NCBI GenBank assembly: GCA_902797965.1
Contig: CADBUY010000007.1
Span: 1 to 64,000, forward strand
Reading direction: 5' to 3'
DNA length: 64,000 nt
Source: an uncultured bacterium
GTDB lineage: Bacteria > Cyanobacteriota > Vampirovibrionia > Gastranaerophilales > Gastranaerophilaceae
Shown here: one piece after another, positions 1 through 8,745 of the stretch
How positions within the stretch are numbered: the first letter of the stretch is position 1
Layout of the letters: the number at the start of each line of letters is the position of its first letter
Program-made: the position numbers and the translations under genes
The notes under the pieces: generated by a model
Database searches by the model: none
The model's input: the letters and a program-made list of their open reading frames with translations, nothing else
Told to the model about the DNA's origin: nothing

Positions 1-114
1 TCGCGTTGAACGTGTCTTCGGATTTTGCAAAAAGAACTTACGTTCTATTTGCAAAAGTCCTCTGCACTCCGCTCGCAATCCGCAATACTTGGAGGGCCAG
101 GGGTAAATATATAG
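1..114. other. intergenic, no gene seen
   Basis: I see no convincing reading frame here. The sequence contains a run resembling the ACTCCG-type repeat vocabulary seen elsewhere in the window (around 65-85) and one GGGGTAAAT repeat unit at 101-109. It may be the tail of something that begins outside the window. Confidence 0.4.
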
Positions 115-186
115 GTTGGTAGGTAAAACTACAAACTTGTGATTTGTCTATGTGCGTGGCACCCGTGAAGATAGCACGCTGCCAAC
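115..186 (+). ncRNA. putative structured RNA, three-stem fold
   Basis: Positions 115-121 can pair with 180-186 (7 bp, one G-T), 131-135 with 143-147 (5 bp around a 7-nt loop), and 154-158 with 175-179 (5 bp). The total is 72 nt, close to tRNA size, but the D arm is absent and there is no T-loop consensus, so it is not an ordinary tRNA. A strong hairpin followed by a T-run starts 14 nt downstream, which fits a short independent transcript. I do not recognise the family; a riboswitch is unlikely because no rightward gene follows before 1451. Confidence 0.3.
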
Positions 187-200
187 ATCTATTTTAAGAG

Positions 201-234
201 AAAAAGAAATCAATCGGATGGTTGGTTTCTTTTT
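201..234 (+). terminator. intrinsic terminator
   Basis: A 15-bp stem (201-215 with 220-234, using G-T pairs) has a GGAT loop and an A-rich left and T-rich right flank, so it could act in both directions. It ends the possible RNA at 115-186. Confidence 0.6.
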
Positions 235-391
235 TTGTTATATATATAATTTGCGAATTATTCAACCCTCACCCGAATTTCTAATTTTCGGAGTGGATGA
301 ACAATCACTCCTCAAATTGAAATTCTACCCTCTCCCATTTGAGAGGGGAATAAAATATTTTGTAGCGTGCATTTTAATACACGAGAAATTT

Positions 392-425
392 AAAAAGAAA
401 TCGGTTGGATAATCGGTTTCTTTTT
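392..425 (+). terminator. second, look-alike intrinsic terminator
   Basis: A 15-bp stem (392-406 with 411-425) again has a GGAT loop and the same outer A5GAAAT / TTTCT5 arms as the hairpin at 201-234, but with different inner pairs. It may serve leftward transcription from the MCE gene. The 235-391 stretch between the two holds only a CCCTCTCCC...GAGAGGGG inverted repeat. Confidence 0.55.
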
Positions 426-476
426 TTGTTGGTGCGGTATATCGCATCCTTGTTCGTTACTTTTACCCATTTACCC

Positions 477-1316
477 CTATTCAATTACTTTACCAAAGAA
501 AAGTCTTAGACCTCCAAATTTTTTGCTTAGAGTTTGTCTTATTCCACAAGTTATTGAACGCAGATTATCTGTAATTTGATTTGTATTTTCTAATGTGCTT
601 GGCATAGTTTTATCAAATTCCGTTACTGTATTATTAATATTATGAGTAAAAGTATGTAGTCCGCCGGTTGAGTTTTCAAGGTTATTGAATGTGTTGTTCC
701 ACTGTTCCTCAATAATTATATTGTCTATTTTTTTTGTAAGATTGTTTATATTTTCGGTTGTTGTTTTTAAATTTGAGGATGAACCTTTTATGTTGCCTCT
801 ATTTTCCTGAAGGATATCCTGAATTAGTATAAACATATTTGCTATAGCATCAAGCGTAGTATATAAATTTTCTGATGCTGTCATTAAATTACTTTTAATT
901 TTATCCAAATCTTCAGGTGATTGATTTTTAAGGTATTCTTTTATGTCGATAGTAGAGTAGCCATGGATGTGCGAATGTTCTGAGATAAATCTTTCAGATG
1001 GTATTTGTGGATAAATTAGTTCTATATAGTCAATCTCTTGGTCATTTTTTATTCTTTTTTTAAGCATAGCTTTTGTATTTAATGGAAGTTTTAATTTTTT
1101 GTTCCATAAAGTAATTTTTACGTTTGTTCTCAATAAATCATTACTATGAACCTTATCTGTAGCTTTTCCTACCTTAACACCTTTATAGTATACATTAATT
1201 TGACCGTCAAAAGGTCTAATGTCATTAAAAACAGCTACAAAATGTCTGTGTGAAAAATAACTGATTATTGAAAATAGTAATATCAAAAAAATTACGATAA
1301 TAAAGTATTTTTTCAT
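477..1316 (-). CDS. MCE/MlaD-family protein
   Basis: The 279-residue protein starts with one membrane anchor (about residues 4-22), followed by an MCE/MlaD-type beta domain (about 28-105; FDGQINVYYKGVKVGKA is the recognisable part) and a long helical tail rich in N, T and L (about 115-265). Family members bind lipids as ring-shaped periplasmic parts of ABC lipid importers between inner and outer membrane. Normally an ATPase and permease (mlaF/mlaE) sit beside it; none does here, so its partners must lie elsewhere. No Shine-Dalgarno site is visible; a TATAAA hexamer ends 6 nt before the ATG, which suggests a leaderless mRNA. Family assignment is by pattern only. Confidence 0.75.
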   Translation of the reverse strand: MKKYFIIVIFLILLFSIISYFSHRHFVAVFNDIRPFDGQINVYYKGVKVGKATDKVHSNDLLRTNVKITLWNKKLKLPLNTKAMLKKRIKNDQEIDYIELIYPQIPSERFISEHSHIHGYSTIDIKEYLKNQSPEDLDKIKSNLMTASENLYTTLDAIANMFILIQDILQENRGNIKGSSSNLKTTTENINNLTKKIDNIIIEEQWNNTFNNLENSTGGLHTFTHNINNTVTEFDKTMPSTLENTNQITDNLRSITCGIRQTLSKKFGGLRLFFGKVIE

Positions 1317-1322
1317 TGCAAT

Positions 1323-1328
1323 TTTATA
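1323..1328 (-). promoter_or_regulatory. -10 element for MCE gene, leaderless arrangement
   Basis: TATAAA on the minus strand is separated by 6 nt (ATTGCA) from the ATG at 1316. With normal -10 spacing the first transcribed base would be the A of the start codon. Confidence 0.4.
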
Positions 1329-1450
1329 ATAATAATTTATATTAATTTTTATATCCTCCTATAAGATATAAATAAAACTAACCTTTTGACTAATTAAGAA
1401 ATTTAAAATTGAATTTAAAATATAGAGGTACAAAAAAGAGGAACAAAATT

Positions 1451-1681
1451 ATGAGAAATTTTATTATTAAATTTGGCGGCATTTTGGTTGATATTATGGC
1501 AATTGTAACTTTAGTAGGTTTAGTAATATCAACATTCAGAGTATTAACAACTCAAGGTATCTGGGCAGGTCTTGGTGTTTTATGGGCAGGACTGGTAAGT
1601 TTTATATTTGTATTCTTTATTACTTACCTTTTAATGTCAATAAATGCAAAATTAGAAGATCGTCATGATAGCAGATATTAA
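1451..1681 (+). CDS. small two-helix membrane protein, unknown
   Basis: I do not recognise this 76-residue protein. It has two hydrophobic helices (about residues 8-30 and 38-62), a short basic N-terminus and a charged C-terminus (KLEDRHDSRY). The frame is open from 1409, but the ATG at 1451 is preceded at the right distance by AAAGAGG, so I take that start. It lies 69 nt before the next small gene, and both may be cotranscribed up to the terminator at 2063-2097. Confidence 0.65.
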   Translation: MRNFIIKFGGILVDIMAIVTLVGLVISTFRVLTTQGIWAGLGVLWAGLVSFIFVFFITYLLMSINAKLEDRHDSRY

Positions 1682-1756
1682 AAACCTCCAAAATGGCAAA
1701 AAATATTTTTACGGGTTTTGATAAAAATATAAAAGCCAGATAGGAGACAATTGAAT

Positions 1757-2044
1757 ATGCAAAATAATATTTCATTTATGGGTGCAAAGAAATCTATTGC
1801 AGATAGTTTGATTAATAGGATAACAAAAGTCAATCCTAATACTCTTTCAAAAGAAGATCGTATGATACAGCATCAACGCGGACTGTTTGCAGGAATGGAT
1901 GCCAAGCGTAGTGTTGATGAATGTAGAGAAATTATCATTCGTGAAACTCTTGCCGGAAATTTTGATTATTTAAAAGGCTTCAATCAGGCAATTGGTAAAG
2001 ATATGGCAAAAAAAGCATATTCATCTATCGGAAAAGGTGTATAA
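1757..2044 (+). CDS. small hypothetical protein with F-x-G motif
   Basis: This is a soluble, basic, mostly helical protein of 95 residues; I do not recognise a family. Its N-terminus carries ISFMGAKK, resembling VAFQGK and VTFKG motifs in other large unknown proteins of this window. A TTG two codons upstream is also possible, but AGGAG at 1742-1746 is better placed for the ATG at 1757. It ends just before a perfect bidirectional terminator. Confidence 0.6.
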   Translation: MQNNISFMGAKKSIADSLINRITKVNPNTLSKEDRMIQHQRGLFAGMDAKRSVDECREIIIRETLAGNFDYLKGFNQAIGKDMAKKAYSSIGKGV

Positions 2045-2062
2045 AAAATCATAAATATAATT

Positions 2063-2097
2063 AAAAGGCGATTGGATTTTTAATCCAATCGCCTTTT
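2063..2097. terminator. bidirectional terminator between convergent genes
   Basis: A perfect 16-bp stem (2063-2078 with 2082-2097) has a 3-nt loop, A-run on the left and T-run on the right. It serves the small gene ending at 2044 and serS ending at 2120. Confidence 0.85.
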
Positions 2098-2119
2098 AAT
2101 TCTTTTGTTTTAATATCAG

Positions 2120-3382
2120 TTAAATTCTGTCAAAACCTGTGTATTTTCTAAGAACTTCCGGAATTATTATTGAGCCGTCTTCTTGTTGGAAGTTTTCAAC
2201 TATTGCTGCAAATGTTCTTCCTACAGCCAAGCCTGAACCGTTCAATGTATGTACAAATCTTATTTTGCCATCTTTGTCACGATATCTGATATTAGCTCTG
2301 CGTGCTTGATAATCGCCAAAGTTAGAGCAGCTTGAAATCTCTTTATATGTATTATAAGACGGAAGCCATACTTCTAAGTCAAAGCATTTGTTTGCACTAA
2401 ATCCTATGTCAGCAGTACATAGTGCAACTCTTCTGTATGGAAGTCCTAATAATTCCAAACATTTTTCTGCATTTTGAGTTAACTTTTCGTGTTCTTCTTT
2501 GCTTGTTTCAGGAGTAGTAAGTTTAACCATTTCTACTTTATTAAACTGGTGAACCCTGATTAAACCTCTGGTATCTTTACCTGCTGAACCTGCTTCACGT
2601 CTGAAGCAAGGAGTGTAAGCTGTCATATATTTTGGTAAATCTTCTTCGTTTAAGATTTCTCCTGAATAAATGTTTGTTACCGGAACTTCAGCTGTTGGAA
2701 TTAAGTATAAGTCCTCGTCAACGCATTTATACATATCTTCTGCAAATTTAGGTAACTGACCAGTTCCTGTCATAGTTGCAGCATTTGCCATAAACGGAGG
2801 TAATATTTCTTCATACCCATGTTCTTCAGTATGTAAATCAAGGAAGAATTGAATAATTGCACGTTCTAATCTTGCACCTTTACCTCTGTATAGAGTAAAT
2901 CTGGATTGAGAAAGTTTAACACCACGTTCAAAATCTACAATATTCTTTTCTTCGCACAAGTCCCAGTGAGCTTTTGGTTCAAATGAAAATTTAGTAGGTT
3001 CACCCCAAGTTTTGATTGTTGGGTTGTCATTTTCTGATTGACCTATGGGTGTTGTTTCATCAGGAATATTTGGAGTGTGTAAAAGTAAATCTCTTTGAGC
3101 ATTATCTAATTCGACTTGCTTTTCTTCTAATGCTTTAACTTCATCACCTAATGCTCTGATTTCTTCCTGAAGTGCGTCAGTATTTTCACCATTTTTTTTC
3201 ATCATACCGATTTTTTGTGATTCGGATTTTCTTTTTGCTCTCAGTTCATCAACTTGAGTTTGTATTTTCCTTCTTTCGGCATCTATCTCAAGCACTTTAT
3301 CTATTGATAGTTCAGGGTTTCTTCTTTTTAAAAGTTCATTAATTTTTTCAGGATTTTCTCTAATTAATTTAATATCTAACAT
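2120..3382 (-). CDS. serS: seryl-tRNA synthetase
   Basis: SerS charges tRNA-Ser with serine in the cytoplasm. The 420 residues have the expected layout: an N-terminal antiparallel coiled coil (about 1-105) that grips the long variable arm of tRNA-Ser, then a class II catalytic core. Motif 2 is visible as [20 protein letters not shown] and motif 3 as [19 protein letters not shown]. Length is normal for the family. AGAGAGG lies at proper distance from the ATG. It is single, transcribed leftward from an intergenic region with GGGGTAAAT repeats; no T-box leader is visible. Confidence 0.97.
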   Translation of the reverse strand: MLDIKLIRENPEKINELLKRRNPELSIDKVLEIDAERRKIQTQVDELRAKRKSESQKIGMMKKNGENTDALQEEIRALGDEVKALEEKQVELDNAQRDLLLHTPNIPDETTPIGQSENDNPTIKTWGEPTKFSFEPKAHWDLCEEKNIVDFERGVKLSQSRFTLYRGKGARLERAIIQFFLDLHTEEHGYEEILPPFMANAATMTGTGQLPKFAEDMYKCVDEDLYLIPTAEVPVTNIYSGEILNEEDLPKYMTAYTPCFRREAGSAGKDTRGLIRVHQFNKVEMVKLTTPETSKEEHEKLTQNAEKCLELLGLPYRRVALCTADIGFSANKCFDLEVWLPSYNTYKEISSCSNFGDYQARRANIRYRDKDGKIRFVHTLNGSGLAVGRTFAAIVENFQQEDGSIIIPEVLRKYTGFDRI

Positions 3383-3420
3383 ACTTAATACCTCTCTATG
3401 TAAATATTATAAAACAAACA

Positions 3421-3429
3421 GGGGTAAAT
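3421..3429. repeat. GGGGTAAAT repeat unit
   Basis: One exact unit, followed 5 nt later by a degenerate copy (AGGGTGTAAAT). It belongs to the family found at many intergenic ends in this window. Confidence 0.5.
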
Positions 3430-3474
3430 ATAACAGGGTGTAAATATAATAGAAGAAATTTTCAATCAAGTTTC

Positions 3475-3528
3475 TTATTTTACAAATATACAATCGCCAT
3501 AGCTAAAGAAGTGGTATTTATTTTTAAT
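3475..3528 (-). pseudogene. duplicated fragment of queA 3' end
   Basis: Read on the minus strand this piece ends with a stop codon and encodes IKNKYHFFSYGDCIFVK. The intact queA 200 bp away ends IKNKYRFYSYGDCMFIN. The similarity starts abruptly at its upstream edge and covers only 17 codons, so this is a scrap of a queA copy and not a gene. The bases between the scrap and queA (3529-3676) include short inverted repeats (for example CCGACA...TGTCGG near 3558-3581) and no reading frame. Confidence 0.75.
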
Positions 3529-3676
3529 AGTCAATATGTAGGATTTACTAATCCGACAATAAAATATAAATGTCGGTATAGTAATGCCGATCTATAAATA
3601 CTTTAATCCCACCAAAAATTATTTTTTTTTTGGTTAAAATCCAAACCTACAATACTAAAAACGATATATTTACCCC

Positions 3677-4729
3677 TTAATTTATAAACATACAATCGCC
3701 ATAGCTATAGAAGCGGTATTTGTTTTTAATCGCTTCTTCGTACGCTTTGAATATAAAATCTTTTCCGGCTAATGCACTAACAAGCATTAACAAAGTTGAT
3801 TTTGGCAAGTGAAAGTTTGTAATTAATTTATCAACAACTTTAAATTCATACGGGGGGTAAATGAATAGTTCAGAAGCAGACTTGCAAGCCTTAATACAGC
3901 CAAACTGTTTATAGGCTGTTTCTAATGTTCTTACGGTTGTCGTTCCTACTGCTACAAGTTTTTTGCCTTGTTTTTTTGCAGTATTAATTAAATCTGCTGT
4001 TTCTTGTGAGATCTCAAAACTCTCAGAATCCATTTTATGGTCTAAAATATTTTCGCATTTTACGGGTCTAAAAGTTCCTATGCCAACATTTAAAGTAACA
4101 TAACCAATCTCAACTCCTTTATCTGCAAGTTTTTTAAGGATATCCTGAGTAAAATGCAATCCAGCAGTAGGTGCAGCAACAGAACCCTCATCTTTTGCGT
4201 AAACTGTTTGGTATCTTTCAAAATCCAGTTTTTTAAGTTCTTCATTTGTCATTTTGCGTTCAATGTATGGCGGTAGCGGAATATTGCCTACTCTATGCAA
4301 AATGTCTAAAATATTGCCGTCATAAATCATTTTAACGAGCCATTTGCCGTCATCTGGAAGCGTTTGCAATACTTCCACAGATAATTCATCAGAAATTTTA
4401 ACTATAGTTCCCTCTTTAACTCTCTTTGACGGTTTAATTAAAACTTCCCATTTTTTGTTTTCGTGTTCTTTTAATAGAAATACTTCAATTTTTGCACCGG
4501 TATCTTTATAACCATATAATCGAGCAGGAATAACTTTTGTGTTATTTAATACCAATATGTGACTTTCATCAAGCAAGTCTACAATGTCGTAAAAATGCTT
4601 ATGTTCAATGGATTTAGAGTTATTTACCCCTGTCCCCAAAACCATCATTCGTGAATTTTCACGTTTTTCGGCAGGTGTTTGAGCTATTAATTCTTCAGGT
4701 AGTGTGTAATCAAATTCTGAAAGCAGCAT
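3677..4729 (-). CDS. queA: S-adenosylmethionine:tRNA ribosyltransferase-isomerase
   Basis: QueA transfers the ribose of S-adenosylmethionine to preQ1 in tRNA, making epoxyqueuosine at position 34 of Asp, Asn, His and Tyr tRNAs. The 350-residue protein shows the family opening (FDYTLPEELIAQTPAEKRENSRM), the VAAPTAGLHFT active-site segment near residue 190 and the NFHLPKSTLLMLVSA segment near 305. Length and both ends are normal. The ATG follows AAGGAATG and lies 11 nt after the bioB stop, so it is probably the last gene of the leftward run. No other queuosine gene is in the window. Confidence 0.96.
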   Translation of the reverse strand: MLLSEFDYTLPEELIAQTPAEKRENSRMMVLGTGVNNSKSIEHKHFYDIVDLLDESHILVLNNTKVIPARLYGYKDTGAKIEVFLLKEHENKKWEVLIKPSKRVKEGTIVKISDELSVEVLQTLPDDGKWLVKMIYDGNILDILHRVGNIPLPPYIERKMTNEELKKLDFERYQTVYAKDEGSVAAPTAGLHFTQDILKKLADKGVEIGYVTLNVGIGTFRPVKCENILDHKMDSESFEISQETADLINTAKKQGKKLVAVGTTTVRTLETAYKQFGCIKACKSASELFIYPPYEFKVVDKLITNFHLPKSTLLMLVSALAGKDFIFKAYEEAIKNKYRFYSYGDCMFIN

Positions 4730-4740
4730 GTTGCATTCCT

Positions 4741-5679
4741 TTATCCCATTACTAAATCGAGTTCGCTAAGCATCTTTTTGTCTTCTTCTGATTTAGAACC
4801 GCAAGTGGTAAGATAGTTCCCTACAAGAAGTGAATTAATTCCTGCTATGATTCCTATTTTTTGGTTATATTCGCTTAAACGTGTTGTTCTGCCACCTGCG
4901 TAGCGAAGCATTGCTTTCGGAAGTATCATTCTGAATATACAAATTGTTTTTAGTATTTCTTCTTCGTTTATTTTGTTTTCATATCCCTCAAGCGGAGTTC
5001 CTTTAATAGGGTTGAGGAAGTTTATAGGAACTGTTTTCGGATTAAGTTCTTTTAGAGATAGTGCCATATCAACTCTGTCTTCTCTTGTTTCTCCCATTCC
5101 GATAATTACTCCGCAGCAAGCTTCCATTCCATATTTTTGAATCATTTTAACAGTGTTAACTCTATCTGAGAAGTTGTGTGTAGTACAAATTTGTTTATGA
5201 TAATTTTCAGAAGTGTTGATGTTATGGTTAAATCTTTCAACACCTGCTTCTTTAATTTGTTTAACTTGTTCTTCAGATAAAAGTCCAAGTGAAGCACAGC
5301 AGTGAATTCCGTCAATAGAAGCTACTTCTCTAATCATTTCTAATATTTTATCAAAATCTTTTCCTGTAGGAACTCTGCCTGATGTAACTATACAGAAACG
5401 GGTTGCACCGTTTTCTTTAGCACTTAGAGCAGCTTTTTTTACCGTTTCAACATCAAGGAGAGGATGACATTCAATCTCTGCATGGTTATGTTTTGACTGA
5501 GCGCAATATTTACAGTTTTCAGAACATTCACCGGTTTTTGCGCTGATGATACTGCAAGCTTCAACTGTGTTATCAAAATTATCTAAAGTGATTTTGTGAG
5601 AAATGTCAATGAGTTCTTCTAAAGGTTCTTCATACAGTTTTAAATATTCTTCTTTTGTTAAATTAGTGTAATCTTTCAT
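4741..5679 (-). CDS. bioB: biotin synthase
   Basis: BioB is a radical SAM enzyme that inserts sulfur into dethiobiotin, the last step of biotin synthesis. With the ATG at 5679 the protein has 312 residues. The radical SAM cluster cysteines are C52, C56 and C59 (CSENCKYC), and the C-terminal part has the biotin-synthase signatures YAGGRTTRL and NSLLVGNYLTT. The frame continues upstream to 5772, but those residues are not conserved-looking, while GGGGA lies 8 nt before the chosen ATG. No other bio genes are in the window; the upstream neighbour is an isocitrate dehydrogenase. Confidence 0.93.
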   Translation of the reverse strand: MKDYTNLTKEEYLKLYEEPLEELIDISHKITLDNFDNTVEACSIISAKTGECSENCKYCAQSKHNHAEIECHPLLDVETVKKAALSAKENGATRFCIVTSGRVPTGKDFDKILEMIREVASIDGIHCCASLGLLSEEQVKQIKEAGVERFNHNINTSENYHKQICTTHNFSDRVNTVKMIQKYGMEACCGVIIGMGETREDRVDMALSLKELNPKTVPINFLNPIKGTPLEGYENKINEEEILKTICIFRMILPKAMLRYAGGRTTRLSEYNQKIGIIAGINSLLVGNYLTTCGSKSEEDKKMLSELDLVMG

Positions 5680-5776
5680 AATATATTCCCCATTTACTAA
5701 AATATTCGGCATACGAATATATTTTATCATAAATAAACAGAGTAAAACATCAAAATATGCATTTTGATGCATATAT

Positions 5777-6766
5777 CTATAATCTATTTATAATAGAATT
5801 AGTGAATTCTTTACATCCGTAGCTTCCGCCCAAATCAGCCGTTTTTATGTCTTCTGACAGAGTTTTAAATAAAGCTTCTTTGATACGAACAGAAGCCTCT
5901 TTTTCACCGATATAATTAAGCATCTCTAATGCAGACATAAGCATTGCTGTAGGGTTGGCCTTATTCTGACCTGCAATATCAGGAGCTGAACCATGAACAG
6001 GCTCAAACACAGCATAATCTTTGCCTATATTAGCACCCTGAGCTACGCCCAAACCACCTATCAATCCTGCGCATAAGTCAGAAACTATATCTCCGTATAA
6101 ATTAGGTAATAGTAACACATCAAACTGATTTGGATTTTGAACAAGCTGCATACAGCAATTATCAACCAGAATCTCTTTGAGGGGTATGTCATAATCTTTT
6201 GCAACTTTTCTTGCACTTTCTAAAAATAATCCGTCAGAAAGCTTGCAAATATTAGCCTTTGTTACAACATGAACTACCTTTCTGTTATTTTTTACAGCAT
6301 AATCAAACGCAAATTTAGCAATTCGCTCTGATGCAGAACGCGTAATTCTTTTTATGCTTTCTGCGGTATTCTCATCAACCTGTCTTTCTATACCTGCATA
6401 CAAGTCCTCTGTGTTTTCTCTCACGACTACAATATCTACATCTTCATATCTTGTTTTTACATTGGGTAAATTATAACAAGGTCTTAAATTTGCATACAAA
6501 TCCAACTCTTTTCTTAACTGAACATTTACAGAACGAAATCCTTTCCCGATTGGTGTCGTAACAGGTGACTTTAATGCAACCTTATTTTTTTTAACAGACT
6601 CTAATACTCTATCCGGTAAAGGAACTCCCTCTGCCTCGATAACATCAGCACCGGCCGTCTGAATATCCCAATTAATATCAACTCCTGCTGATTTAATTAT
6701 TTTTAGAACAGCATCTGATATTTCAGGTCCTATTCCGTCACCTTTTATTAGTGTTATATTATGCAT
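5777..6766 (-). CDS. NAD-type isocitrate dehydrogenase family protein
   Basis: The protein belongs to the beta-decarboxylating isocitrate/isopropylmalate dehydrogenase family, 329 residues. GDGIGPE lies near residue 9, and HGSAPDIAGQNKANPTAM near 270 forms the cofactor loop. The segment RSVNVQLRKELDLYANLRP has the serine/asparagine pattern of isocitrate dehydrogenases rather than isopropylmalate dehydrogenases, and no leuC/leuD genes are nearby. I therefore favour oxidation of isocitrate to 2-oxoglutarate with NAD, supplying glutamate carbon in an anaerobe. AAGGGGTG precedes the ATG. Homoisocitrate or isopropylmalate as substrate is not ruled out. Confidence 0.85.
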   Translation of the reverse strand: MHNITLIKGDGIGPEISDAVLKIIKSAGVDINWDIQTAGADVIEAEGVPLPDRVLESVKKNKVALKSPVTTPIGKGFRSVNVQLRKELDLYANLRPCYNLPNVKTRYEDVDIVVVRENTEDLYAGIERQVDENTAESIKRITRSASERIAKFAFDYAVKNNRKVVHVVTKANICKLSDGLFLESARKVAKDYDIPLKEILVDNCCMQLVQNPNQFDVLLLPNLYGDIVSDLCAGLIGGLGVAQGANIGKDYAVFEPVHGSAPDIAGQNKANPTAMLMSALEMLNYIGEKEASVRIKEALFKTLSEDIKTADLGGSYGCKEFTNSIINRL

Positions 6767-6819
6767 TTACTACACCCCTTAATCCCCTTCCCAAAGTGGC
6801 GGGGAAATCTATTTCTATT

Positions 6820-7125
6820 TTAAACTGTAACTTTTGATTTTTCTTCCATATATAATTTTAACGCTATAGAAAGTTGATCAGGACAGCTTGTTGGTCTGCT
6901 TCCGCAAGGGATTCCCTGTATTCTTTTTACAACTTCATTAATATCCATGCCGATTACTAAAGAACCAATTCCCTTTAAATTACCGCTGCAACCGCCAATT
7001 GTTTCCATATCTATAATCTTGTTATCTTTTATTTTTAAGTTCATTAACTTGCTGCATACACCCTGTGGCATAAAACGAACTTCATCAATGCCGTCAACTT
7101 CTCTCATTTCAAAATTATCGCTCAT
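6820..7125 (-). CDS. TSCPD domain protein (TIGR03905-like)
   Basis: This 101-residue protein matches the small TSCPD family, named for the C-terminal motif seen here as PTSCPDQL near residue 78. Another conserved part is GGCSGNLKGIGSLVIGMD. The domain also occurs at the C-terminus of some vitamin B12-dependent ribonucleotide reductases; the free-standing form has no established function. Cysteines in GVCSK, GGCSG, IPCGSR and TSCPD could bind metal (inference). AAAAGGAG precedes the ATG. It heads the leftward run towards queA. Confidence 0.85.
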   Translation of the reverse strand: MSDNFEMREVDGIDEVRFMPQGVCSKLMNLKIKDNKIIDMETIGGCSGNLKGIGSLVIGMDINEVVKRIQGIPCGSRPTSCPDQLSIALKLYMEEKSKVTV

Positions 7126-7527
7126 ATATACTCCTTTTTTATTGCTCTGTTACAAAATTATATCATACAGCTTTTTTATTTTTCAAATATTTCTTTTGTT
7201 ACATTTCTTTACATTTTGTCAATTTCATAAGGTAAATAAACTTTATATATGTAAGGGATATTCAATCAATTAGGGACAAACAAATTTAACAAATATTTAA
7301 GGTATTTTAGGGATACTAATCAACATATATACATACACATACTACACTTCACACATTAAAAGTTTTTAGAGTCGATAAGGCTCTTTTTTTTGGGGGGTAA
7401 ATGTATATGGCTTCATTTTCATCATCAATGCTTGGGGGACATGTACAAAATATAATGCTATGTTGACCTTGTTCTCTGAGCGAATTATACTGTTTTTGTG
7501 GAGTTATGAATATTAAAGGGATATAAA
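7126..7527. other. 402-bp intergenic region, possible small RNA
   Basis: This gap separates two divergent genes. A hairpin with a T-run (7368-7391) points rightward although no gene precedes it, so an untranslated RNA starting somewhere around 7200-7300 is possible. A GGGGTAAAT unit follows at 7394-7402. A 21-codon frame beginning ATGTATATG near 7402 is too short to support. A TATACT hexamer near 7487 could be the -10 of the DUF2130 gene. Confidence 0.35.
7368..7391 (+). terminator. orphan intrinsic terminator
   Basis: AGAGTC pairs with GGCTCT (7368-7373 with 7379-7384) around a 5-nt loop and is followed by seven or more T. No coding region lies upstream on this strand. Confidence 0.5.
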
Positions 7528-8730
7528 ATGCAAGAGATTAAGTGTCCAAAATGCGGAGAAGTTTTTCAGGTTGATGAATCAGGATATGCAGCTATTGTTA
7601 AACAAGTAAGAGATTCAGAGTTTTCTAAAGAACTTGAACTTCGTGAAAATCAGTTTGAAACAGAAAAAGAAAATGCGATTCAGCTTGCAAAACTTTCTGC
7701 AGAAAAAGAACTTAATGAAAAACTTAGTAAAAAGGATACAGAAATTGCTGAACTTAAAAACAAAATTGCATCTTTTGACAAAGACAAAGAATTGGAAATT
7801 AGCAAGTTAATAACAAAAATGAATGCAGAACTTCTGGAAAAGGATGCTAATATATCGAAACTAAAGTCAGATAGTGCTTTAACTGAAAAAGAATGTCAGC
7901 TTCGTGAACAATCTCTAAAAGAACAATACGAAAATCAACTGAGATTTAAAGATGAAGAAATTGAACGATACAAGGATTTTAAAACAAGATTATCGACAAA
8001 AATGCTGGGTGAAACTCTTGAACAGCATTGTGAAATTGCATTTAATCAACTTCGTGCAACAGGATTCCAAAAGGCTTATTTTGAAAAAGATAATGATGCA
8101 AAAACAGGCAGTAAAGGCGATTATATTTATCGTGATTATGATTCAGACAACAATGAACTGATATCAATAATGTTTGAGATGAAAAACGAAGCGGATACTA
8201 CATCAACCAAGAAAAAGAATACAGATTTTTTAAAAGAGCTCGATAAGGACAGAAAAGAGAAAAAATGCGAATACGCAGTTTTGGTATCAATGCTTGAACC
8301 TGATAATGAATTGTATAACAATGGTATTATTGATATGTCACACCATTTTGAAAAAATGTATGTTGTTCGTCCGCAATTCTTTATTCCAATAATTACAATT
8401 CTTAGAAATGCTGCTCTAAATTCTATGGAATATAGAAAAGAACTTGCTGTTATCAGAAGTCAAAATATCGATGTTTCAAATTTTGAAGAAGCTATGAATG
8501 ATTTTAAAGATAAGTTTTCAAAAAATTACGAAATTGCAAGCAAAAAGTTTAAATTAGCTATAGAAGAGATTGATAAAACAATAGATCATCTTCAAAAAAC
8601 AAAAGAAGCACTTCTTTCTTCTGAAAATAATTTAAGACTTGCAAACAATAAAGCTGAAGATTTAACTATAAAGAAATTAACAAGAAATAATCCTACTATG
8701 CAGGCAAAATTTGAGGCACTAAAAAAATAA
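7528..8730 (+). CDS. DUF2130 family protein, nuclease-like
   Basis: The 400-residue protein has a CPKCG zinc-ribbon-like start (residues 5-9), a long charged coiled coil (about 25-150), then the DUF2130 core (about 155-300), and a second helical region to the end. In the core, GSKGDYIY followed by [12 protein letters not shown] gives a D...ExK pattern like PD-(D/E)xK nucleases, which agrees with what is proposed for this family. Its cellular role is not established. AAAGGGATA precedes the ATG. The small gene at 8746 starts 15 nt later, so the two form a unit. Confidence 0.85.
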   Translation: MQEIKCPKCGEVFQVDESGYAAIVKQVRDSEFSKELELRENQFETEKENAIQLAKLSAEKELNEKLSKKDTEIAELKNKIASFDKDKELEISKLITKMNAELLEKDANISKLKSDSALTEKECQLREQSLKEQYENQLRFKDEEIERYKDFKTRLSTKMLGETLEQHCEIAFNQLRATGFQKAYFEKDNDAKTGSKGDYIYRDYDSDNNELISIMFEMKNEADTTSTKKKNTDFLKELDKDRKEKKCEYAVLVSMLEPDNELYNNGIIDMSHHFEKMYVVRPQFFIPIITILRNAALNSMEYRKELAVIRSQNIDVSNFEEAMNDFKDKFSKNYEIASKKFKLAIEEIDKTIDHLQKTKEALLSSENNLRLANNKAEDLTIKKLTRNNPTMQAKFEALKK

Positions 8731-8745
8731 AAAGATGGTACGAGA

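Noticed and set aside
115..186. Ordinary tRNA gene (anticodon-like loop CTTGTGA)
   Set aside because: Only 9 nt separate acceptor-like and anticodon-like stems, so the D arm is missing, and no TTCGA-type T-loop exists.
152..412. Open frame of 86 codons on the plus strand
   Set aside because: It runs over the putative RNA and both terminator hairpins, has no ribosome site and an implausible composition.
5680..5772. Upstream extension of bioB
   Set aside because: The extra 31 residues lack conservation features and the GGGGA ribosome site fits the ATG at 5679.
7402..7467. 21-codon frame starting ATGTATATG after GGGGGG
   Set aside because: Too short and overlapping a repeat unit; the G-run is part of the GGGGTAAAT family rather than a ribosome site.
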